A DNA stretch of 17,893 nucleotides, from contig DFQD01000135.1 of NCBI GenBank assembly GCA_002377605.1, forward strand, positions 1 through 17,893, given 5' to 3'. Below the pieces are notes generated by a model, which did no database searches, was not told the DNA's origin, and was given only the letters and a program-made list of their open reading frames with translations. The translations under genes and the position numbers were made by a program. Shown one piece after another: positions 8,282-16,123 of this stretch (position 1 is the stretch's first letter; every line of letters starts with the position of its first letter). Source of the DNA: Gammaproteobacteria bacterium UBA3498. Its GTDB lineage: Bacteria; Pseudomonadota; Gammaproteobacteria; Pseudomonadales; Pseudohongiellaceae.

Positions 8282-9481
8282 ATGGCGTCAGGAATTAAAG
8301 ACAAAGTAGTCATTTTAGGCATGGGTTGCAGTAAGTTCGGAGAGCGCTGGGACTCCAGTCCATCTGATCTAATGGTTGAAGCCTTCGAAGAATGTATCGA
8401 AGATGCCGGCGTTGAACGGGAGCAAATCGAAGCTGCCTGGTTTGGAGCTGGTATCGATGCGTTCAATGTTGGTTCAAGCGCCATGCCATTAGCGATAGCC
8501 CTACGCCTTAACTATATCCCTGTAACCAAAGTTGAAAATATGTGCGCTACTGGAACGGAAGCTTTTCGCGGCGCGGTCTACGCCGTTGCTTCCGGCGCAT
8601 GTGACATCGCTCTTGCTCTCGGTGTGGAAAAACTCAAGGACACGGGTTACGGCGGCTTACCGCAACGTACTCGTGGCTTGGAAAATGATATGTATTGGCC
8701 AAACCTCTCTGCGCCAGGTGCTTTTGCTCAACTCGCATCTGGTTATCGTGCTAGACATAAACTAAACAAAGGGGACTTAAAGCGTGCCATGGCTCATGTC
8801 TCGGTTAAAAGCCATGCTAACGGTGCGAAGAATCCGAAAGCCCATTTACAAAGAGAAATTACTGAAGACCAAGCGGTCAACGCGCCCTTTATAGCAGAAC
8901 CAATCGGTCTTTATGATTGTTGCGGCGTGAGTGATGGATCCGCCTGTGCAATCGTAACTACACCAGAAATAGCAAAGAGCCTCGGTAAAGAAAATCTAAT
9001 TTCTGTTAAAGCGTTGCAGTTGGCAGTATCCAATGGAACAGAGTCTAGTCACGATAGTTGGGATGGCTCCCATTTAAAGACTACCCGTATTGCATCACAA
9101 CGTGCTTACGAGGAAGCTGGCATCCGTAAACCTACTGAAGAAATTACCATGACCGAAGTCCATGATTGTTTCTCAATCACTGAGCTGGTTACCATGGAAG
9201 ATTTGCAATTGTCTGAAGAAGGCAAAGGTGTAAACGATGTGCTCGATGGGAATTTCGATTCTGACGGAAAAACACCTTGTCAGATTGATGGTGGGCTTAA
9301 ATGCTTCGGCCACCCGATTGGCGCTTCCGGGTTGCGAATGATTTATGAAAATTATCTGCAGTTAAATGGGAAAGCCGGTGCCAGACAATTAGATGATCCT
9401 AAGATGGGTTTGAATCACAATCTTGGCGGATTCCCTCATCAGAATATTTGTTCAATTTCTATAATCGGCCCCTACAACTAA
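8282..9481 (+). CDS. SCP-2 type thiolase-like protein (Ltp2/SCPx family)
   Basis: A 399-residue thiolase-fold protein with SCP-2 thiolase hallmarks. C88 in VENMCATGTEAF is the nucleophile position. H294-D-C-F-S298 matches the SCPx HDCFS motif (in place of NEAF of classic thiolases), and H344 lies in GHPIGASG. The C-terminal loop reads H-N380-L-G-G instead of the C-x-G-G of biosynthetic/degradative thiolases, so the second catalytic cysteine is missing, as in SCPx relatives. The likely reaction is thiolytic or retro-aldol cleavage of a branched or cyclic 3-oxo/3-hydroxyacyl-CoA. In actinobacterial steroid degradation Ltp2 works with a DUF35 domain, and here the DUF35 domain is in the preceding gene. 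A GAGG ribosome-binding site lies 8 bases before the ATG. Confidence 0.9.
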   Translation: MASGIKDKVVILGMGCSKFGERWDSSPSDLMVEAFEECIEDAGVEREQIEAAWFGAGIDAFNVGSSAMPLAIALRLNYIPVTKVENMCATGTEAFRGAVYAVASGACDIALALGVEKLKDTGYGGLPQRTRGLENDMYWPNLSAPGAFAQLASGYRARHKLNKGDLKRAMAHVSVKSHANGAKNPKAHLQREITEDQAVNAPFIAEPIGLYDCCGVSDGSACAIVTTPEIAKSLGKENLISVKALQLAVSNGTESSHDSWDGSHLKTTRIASQRAYEEAGIRKPTEEITMTEVHDCFSITELVTMEDLQLSEEGKGVNDVLDGNFDSDGKTPCQIDGGLKCFGHPIGASGLRMIYENYLQLNGKAGARQLDDPKMGLNHNLGGFPHQNICSISIIGPYN

Positions 9482-9486
9482 ATGAC

Positions 9487-9624
9487 ATGATGAAACGCGT
9501 CTTGGCACGCTTCTTTTCTTTGCGTCTTCGCACGGCTTTCGCCTATAAAGTTAATGTGTCTCCAGCACATACTTCGGGGCGCCTCACGCGGCATGCTGTT
9601 CCACTCATCCTCAAAGTCATTTAG
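9487..9624 (+). other. 45-codon ORF in the thiolase-dehydrogenase gap, possibly a repeat-derived fragment
   Basis: The 157-base gap after the thiolase holds an ATG-to-TAG frame (start at 9487 or 9490) encoding a basic peptide ending SGRLTRHAVPLILKVI. No ribosome-binding site precedes it, and I recognise no domain. The segment appears richer in G and C than its neighbours and carries short palindromes (GGCGCC, GCATGC). The coding frame may be fortuitous. A dispersed intergenic repeat or a remnant of an inserted element is as likely as a gene. Confidence 0.2.
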
Positions 9625-9638
9625 GTCATCACAAAGAT

Positions 9639-11318
9639 ATGCAGGAAGGAAAATTTATTCTGTTACAAGGCTTTGAGATCAGTATTACTGCTGCATTGGA
9701 AACTCTTGAGTCGCTTCATGATCAAGTTGGACTGGGATTCGGAAATATCAAGCGTGCTTGCTCTCCAGAAGGTCACTTCAATTCAGAATTCATAGAAAAG
9801 TTTCAATTCGCCAGCTATGAACTGGCATTCTGCGAAGCGGAAATTTCTGCAGCAAATTGTCTTCTCGAATCGACGCAAGAAACGGATATAAATTCTATCG
9901 ATTTCTCATTATCGATTTTCTTTGCTGGCGAGATGTTTAAGTCTGTCACCGCAAGACTGAGATCTATTCATGTTGACGCAGAAATAGATTTACGAACACT
10001 CGCAAATATCGAAGCAAGCGACAGCGCAAAAGGCTTACTTATTAGTTGCAATGGAGCTTTAGTCGCTGAGATTGGCGACAAGATTGCTCGCGATGAAATT
10101 AAACGACTTGCTTCAGGTCTTAACGAAGAAAAAGAATTAGTTCGTGAAACATTTTATCGATTCGCTAACGATCTAGTTGCTCCGCTAGCTGAAGAAATTC
10201 ATCGCGAAGATAAAGACATTCCAGAAGAAATCATAAAACCTGCAGCAGAATTGGGCTGTTTTGGAATCTGTATCCCAGAACGATTTGGTGGATTACAACC
10301 GGACGACAAAGCTGACAGCCTGGGAATGATTGTTGTTACTGAAGAACTCTCAAGAGGTTCATTAGGTGCTGCAGGCAGTTTGATTACCCGACCTGAAATT
10401 GCTGCTAGAGCATTACTGGCCGGCGGAACTGAATCGCAACAAAATCGATGGCTGCCACTCTTAGCTTCCGGCGAAATGCTTTGTGCAATCTCTATAACTG
10501 AGCCCAATACCGGATCTGATGTAGCCGCCGTAAGTTTGAAAGCTACGCCGACAGAAGGTGGTTGGTTGCTCAATGGCAGTAAAACCTGGTGTACCTTTGC
10601 CGGCAGGTCGGAGTTAATTGTCGTACTTGCGCGTACCAATCCTGATACAGCTCTCGGCTATAAAGGTTTAAGTATGTTCTTGATCGAAAAACCGTCTTAT
10701 CCTGGACATCGGTTTGAGCATATTCAGTCAGCAGGCGGTAAGTTAACTGGTAATGCTATTCCCACTTTGGGTTATCGTGGAATGCATTCCTACGACCTGT
10801 TTTTTGAAGACTACCTCGTTCCCGCTGAAAACTTAGTAGGTGAAAAAGAAGGAGAGGGGAAAGGCTTTTATTACACCATGGCTGGTTTCTCTGGGGGGCG
10901 GATTCAAACTGCGGCTCGGGCCACTGGCGTAATGCAGTCTGCGTTTGAGAAGGCAGTCAGTTATGCCAACGAACGAGTCGTTTTCGACCGGCGTCTGAGC
11001 GAGTTTCAGCTTACCCGAATTAAACTCGCTCGGATGTTGGCAACTATTACAGCCAGTCGCCAATTCAGTTATGCTGTCGCCCGTAAATTGGATCAAGGTC
11101 AAGGACAGATGGAAGCCAGCTTGGTAAAACTGTTTAGTTGTCGTGCTGCAGAATGGATTACTCGGGAAGCTCTACAAATTCACGGCGGTATGGGTTATGC
11201 AGAAGAGAGCTCGGTATCTCGATATTTTGTGGATGCTAGAGTGCTATCTATATTTGAAGGAGCTGAGGAAACACTGGCTCTTAAAGTAATTGCGAGGGAG
11301 CTGATTGCTCGTGCATAA
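9639..11318 (+). CDS. Methylsuccinyl-CoA dehydrogenase-like acyl-CoA dehydrogenase with N-terminal extension
   Basis: 559 residues: an N-terminal extension (about 1-165) with no motif I recognise, then a full acyl-CoA dehydrogenase core. The core matches the methylsuccinyl-CoA dehydrogenase (Mcd) pattern I know from the ethylmalonyl-CoA pathway: PERFGGLQ, EELSRGSLG, SITEPNTGSDV, KTWCTFAGRSELIVVLART, GYKGLSMFLIEKP, LTGNAIPTLGYRGM and LQIHGGMGY. The catalytic Glu is expected at E544 in FEGAEET. The length is also like Mcd (about 550) and much longer than ordinary dehydrogenases (about 380). Mcd oxidises (2S)-methylsuccinyl-CoA to mesaconyl-C1-CoA; here a related alpha-methyl or carboxylated acyl-CoA is likely. 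The start at 9639 has only a weak AAAGA upstream. The next gene follows after 42 bases. Confidence 0.85.
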   Translation: MQEGKFILLQGFEISITAALETLESLHDQVGLGFGNIKRACSPEGHFNSEFIEKFQFASYELAFCEAEISAANCLLESTQETDINSIDFSLSIFFAGEMFKSVTARLRSIHVDAEIDLRTLANIEASDSAKGLLISCNGALVAEIGDKIARDEIKRLASGLNEEKELVRETFYRFANDLVAPLAEEIHREDKDIPEEIIKPAAELGCFGICIPERFGGLQPDDKADSLGMIVVTEELSRGSLGAAGSLITRPEIAARALLAGGTESQQNRWLPLLASGEMLCAISITEPNTGSDVAAVSLKATPTEGGWLLNGSKTWCTFAGRSELIVVLARTNPDTALGYKGLSMFLIEKPSYPGHRFEHIQSAGGKLTGNAIPTLGYRGMHSYDLFFEDYLVPAENLVGEKEGEGKGFYYTMAGFSGGRIQTAARATGVMQSAFEKAVSYANERVVFDRRLSEFQLTRIKLARMLATITASRQFSYAVARKLDQGQGQMEASLVKLFSCRAAEWITREALQIHGGMGYAEESSVSRYFVDARVLSIFEGAEETLALKVIARELIARA

Positions 11319-11360
11319 AAAAATCACACTATATATCTTAAAGAGGGAAGAGGCAGAACA

Positions 11361-12278
11361 ATGAGTGCTCCACTGCTACAAGATAAAGTTATCATCGTAA
11401 CCGGTGCGGGAAGAGGTATCGGTCGCGGTATCGCCATGCTTGCCGCAGCCAATGGTGCCAAAGTCGTGGTTAATGATTTAGGTGGCGCGGAAGATGGTTC
11501 CGGTTCAGATGCAAGTCCGGCGGACAAAGTCGTTGATGAGATTAAGGCAACTGGTGGAGAAGCAGTAGCTTCCTATGCCAGTGTGACAGATTGGGATGCG
11601 GCCCATGATATTGTCGACATGGCGGTCACAACTTTTGGTCGCATCGATTGTGTTGTTAACAACGCAGGGAATTTAAGAGACGCAATCTTTCACAAGATGA
11701 CGGAAGAAGATTTCGACTCAGTTATCAATGTGCATCTCAAAGGCTCTTTTAATGTAAGTCGCGCTGCTGCTACTCATTTTCGTGCACAAACTAGCGGATG
11801 TTTTGTCAACATGACTTCCACGTCTGGACTAATCGGAAACTTTGGCCAGGCCAATTACGCTGCAGCAAAACTTGGTATTGTTGGTTTATCCAAATCCATG
11901 GCCTTAGACATGGGTCGTTTCCGTGTGAGATCGAATTGCATCGCCCCATTCGCCTGGAGTCGTTTGATTGGAACTATTCCAACCAACACGGAAGAAGAGA
12001 AAGCGAGAGTCGCAAAAATTCAGCAGATGACACCGGACAAAATTGCGCCGTTAGCTGTCGCTCTGTGCAGTGACGCAGCACAAGACGTAACGGGACAGAT
12101 TTTCGGTGTTCGTAATAATGAAATATTCCTATTCAATCACACTCGGCCTATTCGATTTGCACATACGGCTGAAGGCTGGACACCAGATTCAGTTCTGGAT
12201 CGAGTCATTCCTGCACTCAAGGCAGATTTCTTTCCATTAGAGAGATCTGGTGAAGTGTTTAGCTGGGACCCAATGTAA
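11361..12278 (+). CDS. MFE-2/Hsd4A-type short-chain dehydrogenase (3-hydroxyacyl-CoA dehydrogenase)
   Basis: A 305-residue SDR. The N-terminal Rossmann motif is VTGAGRGIGRG, with NDLGG after the second strand and VNNAG in the middle. The catalytic residues are S153, Y166 and K170 (YAAAK). The Asp in NDLGG favours NAD over NADP. The sequence and the C-terminal extension of roughly 50 residues resemble the dehydrogenase part of peroxisomal multifunctional enzyme 2 and actinobacterial Hsd4A, which oxidise (3R)-hydroxyacyl-CoA in branched-chain and steroid side-chain beta-oxidation. That fits the following MaoC hydratase, since the two activities are fused in MFE-2. GAGG lies about 10 bases before the ATG, and the gap to the hydratase is 22 bases. 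Confidence 0.9.
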   Translation: MSAPLLQDKVIIVTGAGRGIGRGIAMLAAANGAKVVVNDLGGAEDGSGSDASPADKVVDEIKATGGEAVASYASVTDWDAAHDIVDMAVTTFGRIDCVVNNAGNLRDAIFHKMTEEDFDSVINVHLKGSFNVSRAAATHFRAQTSGCFVNMTSTSGLIGNFGQANYAAAKLGIVGLSKSMALDMGRFRVRSNCIAPFAWSRLIGTIPTNTEEEKARVAKIQQMTPDKIAPLAVALCSDAAQDVTGQIFGVRNNEIFLFNHTRPIRFAHTAEGWTPDSVLDRVIPALKADFFPLERSGEVFSWDPM

Positions 12279-12300
12279 TTCAATTCAACAAGAAAAAATT

Positions 12301-13161
12301 ATGTCTTTTAATCCTGAGTATTTACTAAGTCGAGAATTCGGAACTATTCAACAAACTTACACTGAGAAAGATTGCATTCTCTATGCGCTCGGTGTTGGTA
12401 TGGGCTTGGATCCATTGGACGAAGCGTGTCTCCGTTTTGTTTATGAAGATGGTTTGAAAGTTTTACCGAGCCAATCAGTAGTCATGGCTCACCCGGGGTT
12501 CTGGGCCAAAGAAGAAGACATGGGGATCGATTGGGTAAAGGTATTACACGCCGGCCAGGAAATCATTTTTCATAACCCCATTCCGACATCTGGAACGGTT
12601 GAAGCTACTACGCGTATTACCGAGATTGCTGACAAAGGTGAAAAAATTGGTGCTCTGATAATTTCTGATCGTGTCGTGCGAGATGTAGAAACTGGCAGTG
12701 ACATTTGTACTTTAATTACCACTATTCTAGCTCGGGGGAATGGAGGATATGGGGGCGAAAAGAAATCATCGGCACCAAAACCTGACGTTATTCCGGCCCG
12801 TGATCCCGATGAAGTCTGTGATTTACCCACTGTGCCACAGCAAGCTCTGATCTATCGATTATCCGGCGATTATAACCCTTTGCATGCATCACCAAGTGTT
12901 GCTCGCAGCGCAGGCTTCAAGGCACCGATTCTCCATGGGCTTTGTACCTTTGGAGTAATGACTCATGCTTTGGTAAAAACCTGTTGCGACTATGATCCAA
13001 GCCGTTTTAAACGAATGCGTCTGCGGTTTTCTGCTCCAGTGTATCCCGGTGAAACTATCCGCACTGAGATCTGGAACGAAGGTAATCAGATTGCGTTTCG
13101 GTGTAGATCTCTTGAACAGGACAAGATCGTCATTAATAACGGTTACTTGCTGATCGACTGA
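12301..13161 (+). CDS. MaoC-type (R)-specific 2-enoyl-CoA hydratase
   Basis: A 286-residue double hot-dog hydratase. The N-terminal half carries YTEKDCILYALGVGMG, typical of eukaryotic-type hydratase 2. The C-terminal half carries the hydratase 2 motif YRLSGD190-Y-N192-P-L-H195, followed by GFKAPILHGL. D190 and H195 would be the catalytic pair. It would hydrate a trans-2-enoyl-CoA to the (3R)-hydroxyacyl-CoA used by the preceding SDR. The frame extends back to 12250, but that start would overlap the SDR. The ATG at 12301 gives the usual N terminus and is preferred despite a weak ribosome-binding site. A MaoC-fold enzyme (Meh) also hydrates mesaconyl-C4-CoA in the 3-hydroxypropionate bi-cycle, so a role after the Mct-like enzyme is possible. 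Confidence 0.92.
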   Translation: MSFNPEYLLSREFGTIQQTYTEKDCILYALGVGMGLDPLDEACLRFVYEDGLKVLPSQSVVMAHPGFWAKEEDMGIDWVKVLHAGQEIIFHNPIPTSGTVEATTRITEIADKGEKIGALIISDRVVRDVETGSDICTLITTILARGNGGYGGEKKSSAPKPDVIPARDPDEVCDLPTVPQQALIYRLSGDYNPLHASPSVARSAGFKAPILHGLCTFGVMTHALVKTCCDYDPSRFKRMRLRFSAPVYPGETIRTEIWNEGNQIAFRCRSLEQDKIVINNGYLLID

Positions 13162-13176
13162 CAACTGGAGTAGCCG

Positions 13177-14394
13177 TTGCAACAAATTCTTCAAGGCTTA
13201 CGAGTTGTAGAAGGCAGTGCGTTTGTAGCTGCGCCTTCTGGTGGTATGACGCTGGCGCAATTGGGTGCAGATGTAATTCGTTTTGATCAAATCGGGGGAG
13301 GAATCGATTATCACCGTTGGCCCGTCAATGAAGCAGGCACCAGTCTCTATTGGCACAGCCTTAATAAAGGCAAACGTTCGATTGCTGTAGATTTTCGCAG
13401 TGAAACTGGCAGAGAGCTTATTCAGTCCATCATCACCGCATCAGGTGATGACGAAGGCTTATTCGTTACTAATTTTCCAGCCAAGGGATGGCTAGCAGAT
13501 GAACAGCTGCGTAGCCGCCGAAGTGATCTTATTTATGTAAATTTAGTTGGTGATCGCCATGGTGGTAGTGCTGTCGATTACACCGTGAATTGCAGAATAG
13601 GTTTGCCGTTTTTGTCTGGTGATGGTGAAATCCCTGTTAATAATCCTTTCCCTGTCTGGGATGTATTAACGGGACAACAGATTGCTCTTGCACTATTAGT
13701 AGCCGAGCGACATCGTCGCATTAGCGGCGAGGGTCAATTCGTGCAGATAGCATTAGCCGATGTAGCTATGGCAACTATGGGTCATCTCGGTTATATAGCG
13801 GAGGCAGAAATAAACCAGGTAGCCCGTGAGCCGATGGGTAATCATATCTTTGGTACCTTTGGTCATGACTTTGAGTGCAAAGACGGTCGTCGGGTAATGA
13901 TCGTGGGTGTCAGTCCGAATCAATGGGATGCCATAATCAATGTTACTAATACTGAATTACCGGTCAGAACTTTAGAGCAGGATTTGAATCTGGATTTCTC
14001 TCAAGAAGGTGATCGATTCAAAGCGAGAGAGAGATTACGCGAATTATTTGCTCCTTGGTTTGCCGAAAAATACTATGCAGATGTAAAACAAGTTCTGGAT
14101 GATGCGGGGGTATGCTGGGGTATTTATCAATCCATAGAGGAGATGGTGAGCAATGATTGGGATTGTTCCGAAACGAATCCTCTATTTTCCCGAATAGAGC
14201 AACCTGGTATCGGCTCTTATTTAGTGCCCTCACAGGCTATGAGGTTTTCGGCTTTGCAACATGAACCACCGAAGCCAGCACCGCAGCTCGGTCAGCATAC
14301 CGATGAAATTCTCTCTGAAATTCTTGGTATGGATAGTGCCCAAATTGGCAAACTGCATGACGAAAAAGTAATTGCAGGAGTTTCAGCAAACTAG
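13177..14394 (+). CDS. mct: Mesaconyl-CoA C1-C4 CoA transferase-like (2-methylfumaryl-CoA isomerase), CoA-transferase family III
   Basis: A 405-residue family III (CaiB/BaiF) CoA-transferase. The N terminus (LRVVEGSAFVAAPSGGMTLA), GADVIRFD, LNKGKRSIAVD, VTNFPAKGW and the C-terminal QLGQHTDEILSEILG match the Mct subfamily of Chloroflexus and its proteobacterial homologues closely. The catalytic Asp that forms the acyl anhydride is D162 in VWDVLTGQQIALALL, corresponding to Asp165 of Chloroflexus Mct and Asp169 of formyl-CoA transferase. Mct moves CoA within one molecule, from the C1 to the C4 carboxylate of mesaconate. Translation starts at a TTG with GGAG 7 bases upstream. It lies 15 bases after the hydratase and 13 before the synthetase. 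The subfamily is clear; the true substrate here is inferred. Confidence 0.85.
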   Translation: MQQILQGLRVVEGSAFVAAPSGGMTLAQLGADVIRFDQIGGGIDYHRWPVNEAGTSLYWHSLNKGKRSIAVDFRSETGRELIQSIITASGDDEGLFVTNFPAKGWLADEQLRSRRSDLIYVNLVGDRHGGSAVDYTVNCRIGLPFLSGDGEIPVNNPFPVWDVLTGQQIALALLVAERHRRISGEGQFVQIALADVAMATMGHLGYIAEAEINQVAREPMGNHIFGTFGHDFECKDGRRVMIVGVSPNQWDAIINVTNTELPVRTLEQDLNLDFSQEGDRFKARERLRELFAPWFAEKYYADVKQVLDDAGVCWGIYQSIEEMVSNDWDCSETNPLFSRIEQPGIGSYLVPSQAMRFSALQHEPPKPAPQLGQHTDEILSEILGMDSAQIGKLHDEKVIAGVSAN

Positions 14395-14407
14395 GAAGTA
14401 GTAAAAG

Positions 14408-16000
14408 ATGGAAGAAGTTAGCTCAACAACCCGAATTACCGATCTTTTATTTGCTGCTGCCGATAAGTGGCCAGCTAAACCTGCGATTAGTTTTAATGGC
14501 AAAACGCAAGATTGGTTGGAAACTAAAAACCGATGCGTTGCTGCGGCAACTCTGTTAAAGGAGTTGGGTGTGAATCCAGGTGATCGCGTTGCGTTTCTTG
14601 GATTGAATTCCAATATTTGCTTTGAATCCTATTGGTCGCCGGCATTAATTGGTGCCAGCATGGTGCCGATTAATTATCGTTTGACAGTTCGAGAAATAGT
14701 CGACTGCATTCAGGATTGCACACCGGCGGTTCTAATTGTCGATCCTAATTTCATCGACCACGTTCAACAGATCAAAGAAAGTTGTTCGAGCATAATTAGC
14801 ATTGTCTCCTGTGGAGATATAACTGCACCAGAAGGCATGGTGTCTTATGAAGATCGTATTAACGACATCATTGCCAATGAATGTTACTCAGAGCTAACAC
14901 CAAGTTCCAATGACGAAACAGTCATTATTTTCTATACCGGTGGAACAACTGGTCGCTCAAAGGGGGTAATGCTCAGTCACGTCAATTTCAAATACAACAC
15001 GGAATGTTCGATTCCTCTCTATCGAATGCAGCAGCATTGGGCATTTTTAATTATTGGTCCCCTATTTCACCTCGCCGCTGGTTCTCGAGTTTTTAGCAGC
15101 ACAGCGCTAGGTGGCCACACCGTAATTTTGCCTAAATTCGATGTAGTCGAATTAATGAAAGATGTTGAAAAGTACGCTATAAACTCTGCCACTCTGGTAC
15201 CAACCATGTATCAGATGATTCTCGATCATCCTGACTTTGGTGATTACGATTTGTCATCTCTCAAGATGTTGGCTTCTGGAGCAGCACCACTTTCCATCGC
15301 ACTACTTAGTAGAATCATTAAAGCGTTTCCTACGACAGAATTTTTTCAGACCTATGGCATGACTGAAGCATCACCGATTCTTACTAGTCTTGATTCCAAG
15401 TATCACGTACTGGAAGGGCCAAATTCGAACAAATTAGGATCAGTAGGGCGCGCAGTTGCGCACGTAGATTTATTCATTGCTGATGATAATGATAGAGAAG
15501 TGCCTCCAAATACCGTCGGACAAATTCTGGCACGGGGGAGGAATATCATGACGGGATATTGGCACCTACCCGAGCAAACAGCCGAAGCACTTAAAGATGG
15601 TTGGTACCACACCGGTGATGCTGGCTATTTAGATGAAGAAGGCTTTTTATTTCTGGAAGGTCGCGTCAAAGATATGATCGTAAGTGGTGGGGAAAATATT
15701 TACCCTATCGAAGTTGAAAACGTATTAGAGGATCATCCTGCTATTCATCAATGTGCGGTCATTGGAATTCCCCACGAGACTTGGGGAGAAGCAGTTCATG
15801 CGGTGATTACCCTTAACGATGGTTACGTTCTGACTGAGCAAGAGCTAATATCCTTCTGTAAGGAGAACATTGCCAGCTATAAATGCCCGGTAAGCGTTAC
15901 CTTCCGTGAAGAGCCAATGCCACTCTCACCCATCAACAAGATTTTAAAAACGGAATTGCGTAAACCTTTTTGGAAAAATCGCGACTCTGAACTAGTGTAA
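14408..16000 (+). CDS. AMP-forming acyl-CoA synthetase
   Basis: A 530-residue ANL-superfamily ligase, expected to activate a free carboxylic acid to its CoA thioester with ATP and so feed the upstream enzymes. The phosphate-binding loop Y176-TGGTTGRSKG186 is intact. Other landmarks are TYGMTEASP, Y400-H-T-G-D404 with the hinge at GRVKDMIVSGGENIYP, and the C-terminal catalytic lysine K511 in SPINKILKTEL. The ribosome-binding site is AGGAAG, 9 bases before the ATG. It is the last plus-strand gene and is followed by a convergent gene 123 bases on, so the operon probably ends here. The substrate cannot be read from the sequence; the context suggests a branched, cyclic or dicarboxylic acid. Confidence 0.93.
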   Translation: MEEVSSTTRITDLLFAAADKWPAKPAISFNGKTQDWLETKNRCVAAATLLKELGVNPGDRVAFLGLNSNICFESYWSPALIGASMVPINYRLTVREIVDCIQDCTPAVLIVDPNFIDHVQQIKESCSSIISIVSCGDITAPEGMVSYEDRINDIIANECYSELTPSSNDETVIIFYTGGTTGRSKGVMLSHVNFKYNTECSIPLYRMQQHWAFLIIGPLFHLAAGSRVFSSTALGGHTVILPKFDVVELMKDVEKYAINSATLVPTMYQMILDHPDFGDYDLSSLKMLASGAAPLSIALLSRIIKAFPTTEFFQTYGMTEASPILTSLDSKYHVLEGPNSNKLGSVGRAVAHVDLFIADDNDREVPPNTVGQILARGRNIMTGYWHLPEQTAEALKDGWYHTGDAGYLDEEGFLFLEGRVKDMIVSGGENIYPIEVENVLEDHPAIHQCAVIGIPHETWGEAVHAVITLNDGYVLTEQELISFCKENIASYKCPVSVTFREEPMPLSPINKILKTELRKPFWKNRDSELV

Positions 16001-16052
16001 AGCCCAAGTAACTTTCTGGTTTTCAATTAGTCTTCTGCATTTTTCGTCAGTT

Positions 16053-16064
16053 AGAAAATTTTCT
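16053..16064. other. 12-base perfect palindrome in the convergent gap
   Basis: AGAAAATTTTCT lies between the convergent synthetase and dehalogenase genes. It is AT-only in the core and too short for a stable terminator stem. I see no convincing intrinsic terminator elsewhere in the 123-base gap. Confidence 0.15.
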
Positions 16065-16123
16065 GTCCATATCTAAAAAGCGGGCCAGGAAGGCGTGATA
16101 CTTGAAGCATAGAGATTAGAACT

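Noticed and set aside
11798..12073. 91-residue plus-strand frame inside the SDR gene
   Set aside because: It is an out-of-frame shadow of a clear SDR coding region, with no domain or ribosome-binding site.
12250..12300. Earlier in-frame start for the MaoC hydratase
   Set aside because: It overlaps the end of the SDR and adds a cysteine-containing leader not expected in the family; the ATG at 12301 gives the usual N terminus.
16001..16123. Intrinsic terminator between the convergent synthetase and dehalogenase genes
   Set aside because: No GC-rich stem followed by a T run could be found; there is only a short AT palindrome.
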